A stretch of 64,000 nt of DNA, taken from the NCBI GenBank assembly GCA_027922465.2, contig BQMF02000168.1, positions 744,001 through 808,000 of the forward strand. Reading direction: 5' to 3'. Positions 35,667 to 46,826 of the stretch are shown piece after piece. The DNA comes from Turritopsis dohrnii (taxonomy: Eukaryota; Cnidaria; Hydrozoa; Anthoathecata; Oceaniidae). Within the stretch, counting starts at the first letter, position 1. Every line of letters begins with the position of its first letter. Below the pieces are notes generated by a model. The model had not been told where the DNA came from. It worked only from the letters and a program-made list of their open reading frames with translations, and did not search any database. A program made the position numbers and the translations under genes.

Positions 35667-38600
35667 TCATTTTCTTCGGTAATGTTTTATCTTTTCATCA
35701 TTGTCATCCTTTAAGAGCTGTTTCTGATAAAAACATCAGAAATATCAGAGATCAGTGATGTTAGGCAGCTTTACCATCTTACATAAGAACATACAACTTA
35801 ACTAAATCAGAGAAATATTTAGATTCATTTATCATCAAGGATTGCTTAAAGTTTTTATGTAGGAACATTCGAATGTTTGGAGACAAACAAATACTGGATT
35901 AGGTATAACTGGATTGGTTGCCATGAAGACAGCAATCTCATAAACGAACAAATAATTACCTGATTGCAATTTGAAGGCTGCATGCAGTTAAAATTTGCTA
36001 ATTTCGTGTCGCGATATTTTTCTAGGCTAGACGACATTCTTCGAACCTAAAATAAATATTTATGATGTAAAAAAAGTTCGTTGAGATTCAGAGATAGATT
36101 CAATTGCGCATACTTTTTCTTCCAGTTGCGGCGTTTTGATAGGAAAGCAAGACCAGAAATGCCTCAACAATTCAGACGCTGATAAGTAATTTTTCTTCAT
36201 TTCAAGTAATAAATCCATTGGTGCCGTATCTACGATAAAACCTTTTCATACTAACTTGAATTAAGTCTCTCACAATAATTGATACAAGAAACACAATTCG
36301 TCAGTCATACTCAAAATAATACTCATGTCGAGCTCCAACGATTTATCATATGAACTACTTACCCACTAAATTCGACTTATTGACGTCCGACATATGTTTG
36401 CCACCAGGGGCGACATCGGAAATCACTTCACTTGTGACGTCAACTGACAGAACCTGCAATATAACAAAGCTGCAATACTTACATGAAGTGGCACACTGGA
36501 TGACTGGCATATTCTCAAGCGGGGCCACATCGTGAGAACTGTTTCTCCCTTAACAGCTCCATTGAAGAGAGCACATTAAAAGCATTGAAGATTCGACTTG
36601 TAACTTTCTTTCCATCATTGTTAGTCCCAGTCCCAACAAAACGTTATCCAACAAATAGAAACCGTTAATATACCTGAGAGAGGTTTGGACACCAAGTCGT
36701 AACAGCCTGGTTGAAATTTCTGATGTTAGTTTTGTAATCGGAATCATTCATACCATTCTAAACGATTAAGGGGAAAGTGAATGGTAGTGAAACATCCGGC
36801 TTTTCCTGCAAAATCTAGGTTGGTGAACCTTTAACCCACAATCACGCAGTTATTCTTCCAAGCAAACCAAAATAATAAATATTTATGTTGCTTGCATGAA
36901 ATTCTTCGAAAAACTTTGCTCTTACATTCAAGCGTCATGTATCCACATTACAAGCCTCAGAATAAAATAAATCTGTTTGAAATAATAATTCTACAGAGCA
37001 ACATCAAAACACGTGAACATCAACACCTAAGAGCCGGAAGGAATTGCAGTTGGTTAAGAACAAATGATTTTCTTATGTACGCCATGGATCAATTTGTTGA
37101 GAAGTTACAGCGAATGAGTAAATTTCTATGGACAGACTCCATTGCACATATTCACACCATTTCAATAAAAATGCATCCTCGTCGTAAGGACTCTCTTACT
37201 CACTCACTAGATATAATTGTAAGAATATTCCGGATTATGGTCATGGCTTGATTACTTTCAAAACAAATTTGAGGCGCTCATTTCAGAGGAAAAGCAAATG
37301 GAGAATATAGTATCAATAAGGACAGAAGATTTTAAATTGGGATAGATTTGTTTTCATAAACTGACTTACAGTTGACTTACAGTGTGTCCATTAGCACTTT
37401 CATTCTGAAATGTGAATTTATCAAGATCAACTATTTTCAATATGGTAGCTGCTTGTTCTTCTTTTTCTTCCAATTCTTCATATTCAATTGCATCTCGAAT
37501 TCTTTTTCTTTTGGTGACGTCACTGTTCTCTTCTGCAGGCTTTCTTTTCAGAGTGTTCTGTAACACCATCAGGCTTTGATGGTTGAACTGTTTAATTAAT
37601 GGTTCATTTGTACTTTTCTTACTTGTTTGTTTGCCACCGAAGCCCTACAGTATCAATTGGGTAGGTACAGAATGAAGGAAAACATTACTATATGGCGATT
37701 GAAATATTTTATGACATACTTCTTCTGCATGAGGCGATGTAGTTGAAAAGTCAATCAAAGGATCTGAAAACTCTTCCACCACCTTTTGTAATTGTTCTAA
37801 AGTAAAATTTGAAAAGCATCCAACATGATCACTTACTCAACTCTTTTTGCTTGATTTTAAGTACTTATTGTAAGGTCTTTCTCCAAGGTAGCCATTCAAC
37901 CTTGACCGGTGTTCTAGCACCATGGCAACAATACTAAGGAAGATACCTTCCATAAACCTTATTCAAACAACTGTCTGAAACTCCTATAACCAAAATGCAC
38001 AACCTAGTGACCATTCCACCTACAAGTTGTAGTACAACCTAGTGACCATTCCACCTACAAGTTGTAGTACAACCTAGTGACCATTCCACCTACAAGTTGT
38101 AGTACAACCTTGTGACCATTCCACCTACAAGTTGTAGTACAATCTTGTGACCATTCCACCTACAAGTTGTAGTCATGTTTTAACTAGTAACAAGAAAAGC
38201 CTCAATTAAATTTTTCTCTCATCCATATTGATCAATGAAAGTCCAAGCAAGTAGCCAGTGGATTAAGAGAGACTTTTTTGTGTTTCTTTTGAATACCATG
38301 TGGGATGTGAAATCTGTAAAAGGTTAGGTAAATGTGGCATTCTACAGTCTCTGTTAACCTGACTTATCAAAAATAGTGACAAACCTTGTTCATCCTTCTT
38401 TGCCAGTTCTCCAAACACATCTTTGGAAGAAGCTTTTGGTAAACGATCTCTGTGAAAATGTTGTGATTTGAAAAATTCAGTCCAAAATTCTTTCTCTGTA
38501 ACCTATAACATGTTGATTAGTCTCAGCAAAGCTTTGGTGTTACTGCTTTCACTAAAATCAATTCTAGAACAGCTACCTCATTTGTCAGTACCTACCTCGT

Positions 38601-40198
38601 TTGTCAGTACCTACCTCGTTCGGAACAGTATTGACATACTTCTTTTTAACTAAAAATAAAAAATATAAACAAAACACATGACATAAAATATCATCATGAT
38701 ATTGTGAGAGTAGAACCAAAAAAGATATAATTGCACATGAATCTTTTTTAACTTATTTCTGATGTATAGGTCAAATCAAACCTAATTCATAGTTACATGA
38801 TCTGTACTATTATTGATACACTTGATGGATCAAAAGCTAAGCTGATTTTAGACATGGTACATTTGTGGAAACACTTTTCAATTTTCAATTTCTTATTTCA
38901 TATTAACATAATCACTTGAAAATTGCATTTATTGGCAGAATGTTGACACATATGGTTACTTGACAGGAAGCAAGAACACAATCGAAATATTGGGTAATAT
39001 GGACACTCACCCGCTGGATACATTTTGAAGATTGCATCAATACTATCAGCAGTTAAGTTGAATCTTAATTCATTGCAACCATGCATGTCAGGTTTTAATT
39101 CAGCCTAAATAAGGCAACAACATGGTAATAGAACAAGTTAAAGATAATGAACTATTATATGGAGAGCTGAGGGTTGCACTATGCTGATGTCGGTAGAAAT
39201 AAAGCAATTGAGAAATGATCTAGGAATGAGCAGCTATTTATTTTCAACAAAGTAAAAGAAATGATTGGCTCTCTCGTGGAGATTATCTCACAAGAAAACT
39301 GCGGACACACTTTTTTATGGCAGTTCATCACCTTAAAGAATGAACATGTTAAAAAGAAATGAATCCACTCTTTCACAACACCAGTGCATCTCTCACTTTG
39401 TGCATGAAAAGTTTCACCTACCAAAAACCCAGAAGCAATCCCTACATCTTGTTTCTCGATGTCGTTTGAAGAATTGGGATTCTAAATAACAAAAAACAAT
39501 TTACCATGTTATGTACATAAAACATAAAAAGTTAATTTGGTTCTTGGACGGAAATATCATGCTCTCTTCTAAATGTAAAGATTCATGAAAAACAGCGTGT
39601 TATTACAGCTTTTTGGTTCTCCCAGAATTCAGAAGCTGTGATTATTCCACTGACAACAAGCTCTTTGTACAGAAGATACAACTCTGGTTTTTCTTTAAAT
39701 ATTCTGAAAGAGAAAGGTGGCATATCCTGAATACAAATTCACTAACCATAGAAGACAAAATAATGATTCGTATTTACTTATTCTTTTCTTCTAGGTCCTT
39801 GTTAGCTCGCTGTCTGTGTTCAGGTATTAATTCAGCAAGCATATCTTTCATTCCATTACGATCTTTTAATTGAGCCTCACGACCTTTTGGGTTGGCAAAA
39901 TGAAAATTTGAAGAAGTATCATCATTCTGAACGATTTGCAGTTGCACTTTGGAGCTGCTTTCAGGACTGATACGTTGGACTATAAATAAAATGAGGAACA
40001 GATAGTCAGAATTAAGGTAACTGCTAATATACAACTAAAGCACAATGATCTACCTTTGATATCTGCATACAAGCATTTAAATCTTTGTTCATTTCCAGAG
40101 ACAGGGAGCCATGTTATGCAATTGGATGATAATGTAAAAGTTCCGTCGACTTTCTTATATCGCACATTATTTGCACTTCTTGGAAGTTTTTTGTCCAT
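35667..40198 (-). CDS. GTF2H1: TFIIH core subunit p62 (GTF2H1)
   Basis: Structural subunit of the TFIIH core, needed for transcription initiation and nucleotide excision repair. Exons (minus): 40198-40054, 39979-39778, 39703-39607, 39481-39422, 39104-39011, 38649-38615, 38502-38385, 37796-37720, 37644-37381, 36757-36674, 36453-36363, 36229-36114, 36046-35960, 35723-35667. All GT/AG junctions are in phase; 508 residues against about 548 in human. Order: N-terminal PH domain (YADIK...[19 protein letters not shown]), two BSD domains ([42 protein letters not shown]), then the linker and a C-terminal helical region ([27 protein letters not shown]). The last exon is short and lacks the HTWQSRR-like end of human p62. 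An acceptor-like AAACAG ends at 40229, 31 bases before the ATG. A MED28-like gene ends only 247 bases upstream. Confidence 0.95.
37370..37391 (-). repeat. Duplicated splice donor in GTF2H1
   Basis: The donor of the exon ending at 37381 is followed 11 bases later by a second GTAAGTC, from a short tandem duplication (GACTTACAGTT on the plus strand). Confidence 0.7.
37999..38173. repeat. Five tandem 35-bp units in a GTF2H1 intron
   Basis: Exactly five near-perfect copies of a 35-base unit containing GACCATTCCACCTACAAG span 175 bases. Only one or two substitutions separate copies, implying recent expansion. Each unit also contains an ACAACCT/AGTTGTAGT near-inverted pair. Confidence 0.95.
38574..38620 (-). 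repeat. Triplicated splice donor in GTF2H1
   Basis: On the minus strand GAGGTAGGTACTGACAAA occurs as a 19-base tandem repeat starting at the donor of the exon ending 38615, giving two perfect donors and a third, altered one (GAGGTAGC). Only the first keeps the frame to the next exon. Confidence 0.85.
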
Positions 40199-40444
40199 AA
40201 TAGATGTATCTTTTACATTTTTATATTGCTGTTTAAAAGAGAATGCATAAATCAATCAAACAAACAATCTCAAATTTAGAATAGAACAACAAGTTTTTAA
40301 AAAAATTTGAGGCTTCACATGTCAAGAAAGAACCCATTACATGAATTATAGAAATAATTGATGATGTGAACAGTACAGCTATATAAGAAATTCTTCCAAG
40401 CATTCCAATTAAAAATAGTTATTCAAAATTGCCCAATAGTTCTT

Positions 40445-40801
40445 CTAACTTTTTGATATGGCTTGCACTTGAGCTTCTTGCAAAACTTCTAATTCAGCAC
40501 GATACCGTGAAAGTTTTTTCACTTGTTCTTTGATCAAATCATCTTTTCTCTTCAATTCTTTCCTCATCTCCACTATTTCTTGCTGTTCATAAAATTCAGG
40601 ATGAAGACGCTTTTGCAATAATAAGGATCTGTCAAAGAAATACTTTAAGTTGTTTATAGATTCCTCAAAATCTTTTAAAGCATTATCTAAACTTTCTGAA
40701 GAGTCTTCCAGCAGATTGCTTGCTTTACTTGACAAAAGAATATTAATATTCCGTTTCAAAGTCTTCTCTACAGCTTCATAGTAATTTCCGCTTTCATTCA
40801 T
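40445..40801 (-). CDS. MED28: Mediator subunit 28-like protein
   Basis: Intronless frame of 118 residues from the ATG at 40801. The C-terminal half resembles MED28: LLLQKRLHPEF, then VEMRKELKRKDDLIKEQVKKLSRYRAELE, a charged coiled coil matching the family's QKRL and ELRNELQRKD blocks. The N-terminal half is weakly similar. MED28 is a head-module-associated subunit of the Mediator complex. The frame is open upstream to an acceptor-like CTATAG at 40850; a 5' exon or trans-spliced leader could join there. It lies between WDR83 and GTF2H1, on the same strand. Alternative: another coiled-coil protein with a chance QKRL match. Confidence 0.6.
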   Translation of the reverse strand: MNESGNYYEAVEKTLKRNINILLSSKASNLLEDSSESLDNALKDFEESINNLKYFFDRSLLLQKRLHPEFYEQQEIVEMRKELKRKDDLIKEQVKKLSRYRAELEVLQEAQVQAISKS

Positions 40802-41024
40802 TGCTTCGTAATGATTTTGTATTACCAAGGTATTTATAACAGTAATTACCTATAGATAGATTAGAAGAAAACTTTACTCAAGCCACAACCAAAAAATTTT
40901 GAAGATCAAAAAACGATTTTGAGTGAGAAGTAATATAAGTGACAATAAATTATGTCTCTTAAAGACCAATGATGACAACAATAACACAAGTAGAGCTAGG
41001 TATGTAGCATGTGTTGTATTTCAT

Positions 41025-41858
41025 ATACTTTAATCGGAGAAACTTTCATGGGAGAAACTTTCGCGAGGTCAAAAATTTGCGAAATGTTTTGGATAAACTT
41101 TTGCGAATTGGAAAAGTCGCAAAATTTCGCAAGATAAACTTTCGCGAATGAAGAAATTGATAAATTTTCGCGAAATAAACGAATGAAGGAATTTTTTGAA
41201 ATAATTTAGGACAATTTTTAGAAAACAAAGGAATCTTACATGCAGAAAATTGACAAAATACATGCATTCAAATCTGTATTTTTCGTTTAATGCAAATAAA
41301 ATGAAGATAAAATTAGTTCAAAAACTACAAAGATTGTTTTTCAACAAGTTCATTGAAAACATCATCAAAAACATTTCTACCACCTTCTGGTCCCCACTCC
41401 TCATCGCAGTCGCCATTGTCATACTCATACTAAAGAAACCGTGAATCGGAGATAATATACTGCAGGGAAAGGAATCAACTGATCATTATCGACGACTGAA
41501 AAACATTTTTTACATAAATAATATTTGACAGTCTGTGTATCAAAATATGACTGATTTGTTACAAGAAAAAAATGTTTTCAAGAAGATCAAATTGGCAAAT
41601 CTTTCCCTCCCTTATATACATAGGTTTTGAAATAGATCTCTGACATTTTGGTAGCTAAAAAATTTTAAAAATTGCAAAAAAAATCGTAATTTTACTGGAT
41701 AAACTTTCGCGAATTGGAAATAAGAGCAAAATTTCGCGAGATAAACTTTCGCGAATGAGCGATTTTAAATTTTTCGTGGGATAAACTTTTGCGAAAAAGG
41801 ATCAAATTCGCGAAATTCGCGAAAGTTTCTCTCACGAAAGTTTCTCCAATTAAAGTAT
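41025..41858. mobile_element. ~830-bp MITE filling the WDR83-MED28 spacer
   Basis: Inverted ends of about 45 bases: TACTTTAATCGGAGAAACTT on the left and the reverse complement of a close variant on the right. Flanking and internal blocks repeat ATAAACTTTCGCGAA in both orientations. Open frames seen through these repeats are artefacts of the repeat. It occupies most of the 1.1 kb between the WDR83 stop and the MED28-like start. Confidence 0.83.
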
Positions 41859-41932
41859 GCCATAAGATATTAAATAAAAGAAACTTCAATAAGTTTATTC
41901 TTCACATAGAAAACTATCAATAAGCTTGGATA

Positions 41933-44487
41933 TCAAGTAATTTCTTCATCTTTTGTCCATAACTTGACACAGTCTGTTGCAGCTGTCAGTATAATGTCCT
42001 TTGTAGGGTGTTTGCTTAAAGAATACACCACACCTTTATGAGCAGCTTTCAATTCATGTACAACATTTGCCTGTATCAGATCCCAAAAATATATCGATCC
42101 CTCTTCGCAACCACTTGTGACATGAGTATCTCGACATAACACGCAACTGTCTATTTTATACTCCTTGTTTTTGTGGCCTGTGAATGTGTTTAAAACTGAT
42201 CCTGAGTCTTTATCAATCAATCTTATTTTATTGTCTAATGTTGATGCAAGCACGCACTGCTGATCATTTGTAAAACTCACACTAGTCACCGGCTCCCCCA
42301 TGCAATCCTCTTTCAGTTGACCTTGTCGAATATCATATACTCGAGCATAACCATCGACTGATCTATCAAAATATAATGGGAAAAAAGCACTAATTTCAAC
42401 AGAATTTTTGGAACTGAAAGAATAAAATAGAAAGATTTTTTATTTTTGTTTACCCTGTAAGAATTTCTTGTTCAGAAATTTTCAAACTTGTAACACTGTC
42501 TTTAGCATCATCTATTACTTGAACGGCTTCTATACTTCTTGAACGACAATCCCAACATCGAACAGTTGCATCATATGATCCTGAGAAGATGACGGAACTC
42601 TCTTGCTGATTGAATTGCACACAGTTTACTCTCTGTAAAAGAAAATTTGCAGTTAATTGAATTTTATAATTTTTTTGTTTCTGGAATTTACAGTTATAGG
42701 AACAGATTTATGAAGTCTTTTCCCTTCTCATAAAACACCAATAAACAAGGTGTTTGAATTTTGCATGGATTAACTTTGGGGTTAATAAAAATTTTGTTCT
42801 TCTAAGGGATTCCAAAGTGAGTATATAAATTATAATAATGCAATTATATAAATGTATGTTTCCTCTAGAGAGAACATCACCAAATTATGATATAGGCTGC
42901 AACGGAAACGATGAAGGTAATTTGTACAGCAATCTATATTTTATTAACTTCATATTATGAAGTCACCCTAACCCTTACACCAACTACATATTAAAAATTC
43001 TTTAGATGCTCCTGGTGGATTTAGTTATAACAAATTTGTCCTTGAAACATCTTTGATTTGTTATCACAGATGAAAGAAATAAATAACAAAGTACATATAT
43101 ATCATAAAATTCTTATTTTGCGATATTAAATATTTTTACATGTTCCGAATAAAGATCATCCAAAAATGGTAAATCAAAACTAATACATGATTTCTATAAC
43201 TGTATATTTAATTATGAGTTTCCATACTAACGTCAGTCCCAATATTATGTAGCCACCTTTGGGCACAACATTTCTCTTTCACAGGATTTGTAAAGGAAAA
43301 ATATGAAATTGTCTCTTCAGGTCACTTAGTCCTACCCCTTTTATTGGAACAAATGCTTGACAATAAGCCATGTTGTTACAGAATGCTATATTAATAATTT
43401 CATTTATTTATTTATTTATTTGGTATTGTTTTACGAGGCTAGCCTCACTCAGTTGCTATTGCATCTGCTTTCCAGGAGTGAACAACGAAATGAACAAGTA
43501 TTCTTGAAAATGCAGCTGTTTTGTGACGTCACAAAATCATGTATTCAAAAAACTCTTATTCTCTTAAAATGCTCTTATTACTCTGTAATTATTAATGAAA
43601 ATAAACTAAAAATTTTCACATAGAATTGATTTTCAGTGCTGCAAATAACGGCCAGCAGGACTCATTTCCGTGTTATTCAATGAAATTAAAAAGCTAAGAT
43701 AGTTTCCAGCTTCCTTTACAATAACAGTGAAATGGAAGCTTAACCAGATTTCCACAAAGAGAAACTTGCGTAAGTTAACATAACAATTTTGCCAGCTGGT
43801 TGCACACTGTTGGCTGATTACACATCTCTCACGACAAGACCTAAATGTTTCCTCAAAAAATGTTTAATACACAAATTGAAAAATTGAAAAAAGTAGGCGC
43901 GTGACAAAACGAAATGAAAGAAAACAAGTATATTATTACATTTTTCAAGTTTGACTTGACTGGCAATATAGCCATATGACAGGCAGACTTTGATTTTTTA
44001 AATGATCATGATGACCGGCTGGTGTAAAAAAATTATTTGCAGCATAGGATTTTTAAAAGAATTATTGACATTGTTTTCTAACGTTAATTCTCCTTTGAGG
44101 TATATATGCAACAAATTAAACAATTACAGAACACCCCTTAAGCCAATGAAATTTATTCTAGAATATTTTTCATTCACTTACACTAAGATGCCCTCTGTAT
44201 TTTCTTATAACTTTTCCAGTTGCAACATCCCATAACACAACAGTCCGATCTGCACTGCAAGACACAAGCCTACTGTTATCTGTGGATGAATCACAGTCTA
44301 ACACTTCATATCCATGACCTTGATAGGACTTCAATGGAATTGCTTTATACGGGTTCCATAACTTCAAGGACTTATCACTTCCGCAAGTCATGCAGTATTC
44401 ACCATCGTTATTAAAACGAACAGCACGAACTGCACCATCATGTCCTTTTAGTTCATGTTGAAAAATGATTGGTAAATTATTGACCAT
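41933..44487 (-). CDS. WDR83: WD40 scaffold protein WDR83 (MORG1)
   Basis: Seven-bladed WD40 protein known as an ERK-pathway scaffold and a spliceosome-associated factor. Exons (minus): 44487-44182, 42632-42454, 42362-41933; GT/AG junctions are in phase, giving 304 residues against 315 in human. Recognisable blocks in order: GAVRAVRFNNDGEYCMTCGS, SLKLWNP, GHGYEVLD, VVLWDVATGKVIRKYRGH, VRCWDCRSR, RLIDKDSGSVLNTFTGHKN and the C-terminal VKLWTKDEE. The start ATG is the only in-frame one before the first blade. The intron between exons 1 and 2 (1.5 kb) holds only a TTTA microsatellite (43397-43420). Confidence 0.95.
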
Positions 44488-45798
44488 AACTCACAATAAA
44501 TACAATATTCTAAAAAACTTTGAAAGTACATAAAAAATTTTCATGTTTATGTATAAATATAATTTGCTCAACTACATATTCTCTCTAAGGTTAAGAAAAA
44601 CTAGACACTAAGGCATTGTCACTCTCCACCCATGTTCAGCCTGCATTGTGCATCAGCATCCAATCAGTCAGTCAGTTATTCTTACTTCCTTTGTGTATTT
44701 ACTGTTATTGGGATTTTAATACTCATCTGTCCCCACAAAATTGTCACTATTCCCTTTTACTTAACTGATAACCATAGACCATTTCGGAGTTATTACTTCA
44801 CTAGATTTTGCCCTCAAATCTGCTATTGATGAGGGCTTTGCCTTTTTGTATGAGTCTGTTTCGTATTATATTCAATACTTTCTGCATATTGTGTAAAAAG
44901 AAACCATTAGGTGAGAGTATTTTCTTGCCAAACTGAGTATTCTTGATATCAGCGAAATATTTTTTCCCCTATAGTTCAACTTGCCCTACCAAACAAAATA
45001 TAGACTTCAAATTAAACAAAAGAATAAAAAATGACAGCATTACCCCAAAACGGTCTATTCTTTAAAATCGCAGGTTTTTACGAGAGTAAATTTCAACAAT
45101 AGCCACTTTTACATGTCCAATAATGATGAACCAAAATATCAAAGAGTACTATCATTCGCTCTAACTTCGGACAGCCTTCCTAACTTCGGACACGTTAATA
45201 AACAGGCCTGTCTGGTAAATGAAATGTACGTAACCATACTCAACCTAGTCAAACAAATACTAAAATAATAGAAAAAGCAGATAAAAGATGTTGAAATGCA
45301 ATAAGCATGAATAATCAGTTATATTTTTTTAATAAAAAATTCCATATCCCCTAGAGTATCATTGAAACAAGTAACTTTGCCAGAAACTAATTGTCCCATG
45401 TGTGAAGGTTAATAATGGATTTGTGTCACAAGCACACAAAATGGCACTTTTTTTACAAGATTCTTAGTTTTGCTATTGTTTTTCACAAAATATCACCTCA
45501 TTCCCAGGACTTTTACTGATTGAGGATCCACAAAAAGAAACGATGGAGAATACACACAAGTGCTAGAGAAAGAATAATATTTGTTGATCTGTTAAAATTT
45601 TTCGAGAAGTGGAAGGAGGGGCCTTCTTAAGCGTATTCTTAAAAATCCAGACACTAATAACTTTCAGATAATAAGGGGGAGAGATGAAGTAAGAAAATGC
45701 GAGCAGGATATGGCATAGTAGTAAAGCGATAAATATGTGCAACTTGAGAAAGGTCTGTGTGAATTCCATGATGGATCCATTGTTTAGATAGAGCTTTA

Positions 45799-46290
45799 GG
45801 CCGATGGAAATTTTATATTAGTTTAACATCACTTATATATCTTCTGAAAATGTCATGCGACATGTTTTCATTATTCATTATTCATTAATTTTGTTCTTTG
45901 TCATACATAGCCGGGAGAACACATCAAATACACCATTTTGATTATTATATATAATTATAATCACTGAGATCCCGCCCGTCGAAGATTCAGTACTAGCTCG
46001 AGCTTTCAAATTACTTCTCTCCTAATGTTGAAATTTCGCTACATTTGTTATCGTGAAGTCATTAGACACACCCGGAAGAGCAACAACTTGGACATTTTGA
46101 ACCGAGATACGACGATCGGTGGTATAGTGGGTAGGCAAGCAAATAAAGTGGATGATGATTGTTAAGAATTGTCAATTGTCATTTTGTATTGGAATAATGA
46201 AATTTTGTAAAATAATGAACTTTTTGATGCGGGCACTTAAAGTGATGCGGGCGGGTGAGACGCTAAACTAATATAAAATTTCCATCGGCC
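45799..46290. mobile_element. 492-bp MITE, Harbinger-type target TTA
   Basis: Terminal inverted repeats of 27 bases begin GGCCGATGGAAATTTTATAT. Both ends are bounded by TTA, the 3-base target typical of PIF/Harbinger elements. No coding capacity. Confidence 0.8.
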
Positions 46291-46788
46291 TTAAATCACA
46301 TTAGGTAATCACATTGCCAAAGCTCAAGATTATCCATGTGTCTCAAAAGGTAGAGTTAACTTATTCATAAGTTTGTGTACGAAGTTAGGGGGTAAAACAA
46401 ACTAGTATGCACCACATTCATTAAGCATAATTCCCCAAGTTGATACGACGAAATTCAGTAGAAACTTCACCGTTCAGTCTATTATTTTGTTCCTCCTTTT
46501 TTATTCTGAACTGTGTTGTGTCATACCACCACACAGCAGCCTCCAGCACCATCAGCATAACTATACAGGGGGATATAGGAATAGGAAAATATATTTACTT
46601 TCTTACTATATATCTTTTCGATCGGTTTTTTGAGCTCTACATACACTACTACTACTACACTCTTGCTTCGGAGTTTAATTTCACCGTAATGTGAAACAGA
46701 ATATTAACTATGGTTAAAAATCAGAAAATAATACTGAAGTAGGTTTGTAAAATCGAAGGAAGGTTTTTTTTACTTTCATTACTTTCAC

Positions 46789-46826
46789 CATAGTTACTCG
46801 GAATAAATTTATTCCGAGTAACTATG
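46789..46826. repeat. Perfect 38-bp palindrome
   Basis: The arm CATAGTTACTCGGAATAAA is followed immediately by its exact reverse complement, without a spacer. CTTTCAC occurs close by on each side. Confidence 0.95.

Noticed and set aside
36892..37251. 119-residue plus-strand frame within the GTF2H1 region
   Set aside because: It lies antisense in an intron of GTF2H1, begins without context and has no recognisable domain.
37999..38173. CRISPR-like array
   Set aside because: Repeats are contiguous without spacers and lie in a eukaryotic intron.
41046..41889. Several overlapping frames rich in FIRESL/KFISRNF repeats
   Set aside because: They arise from translating the inverted TTTCGCGAA repeats of a MITE in several frames; no protein character.
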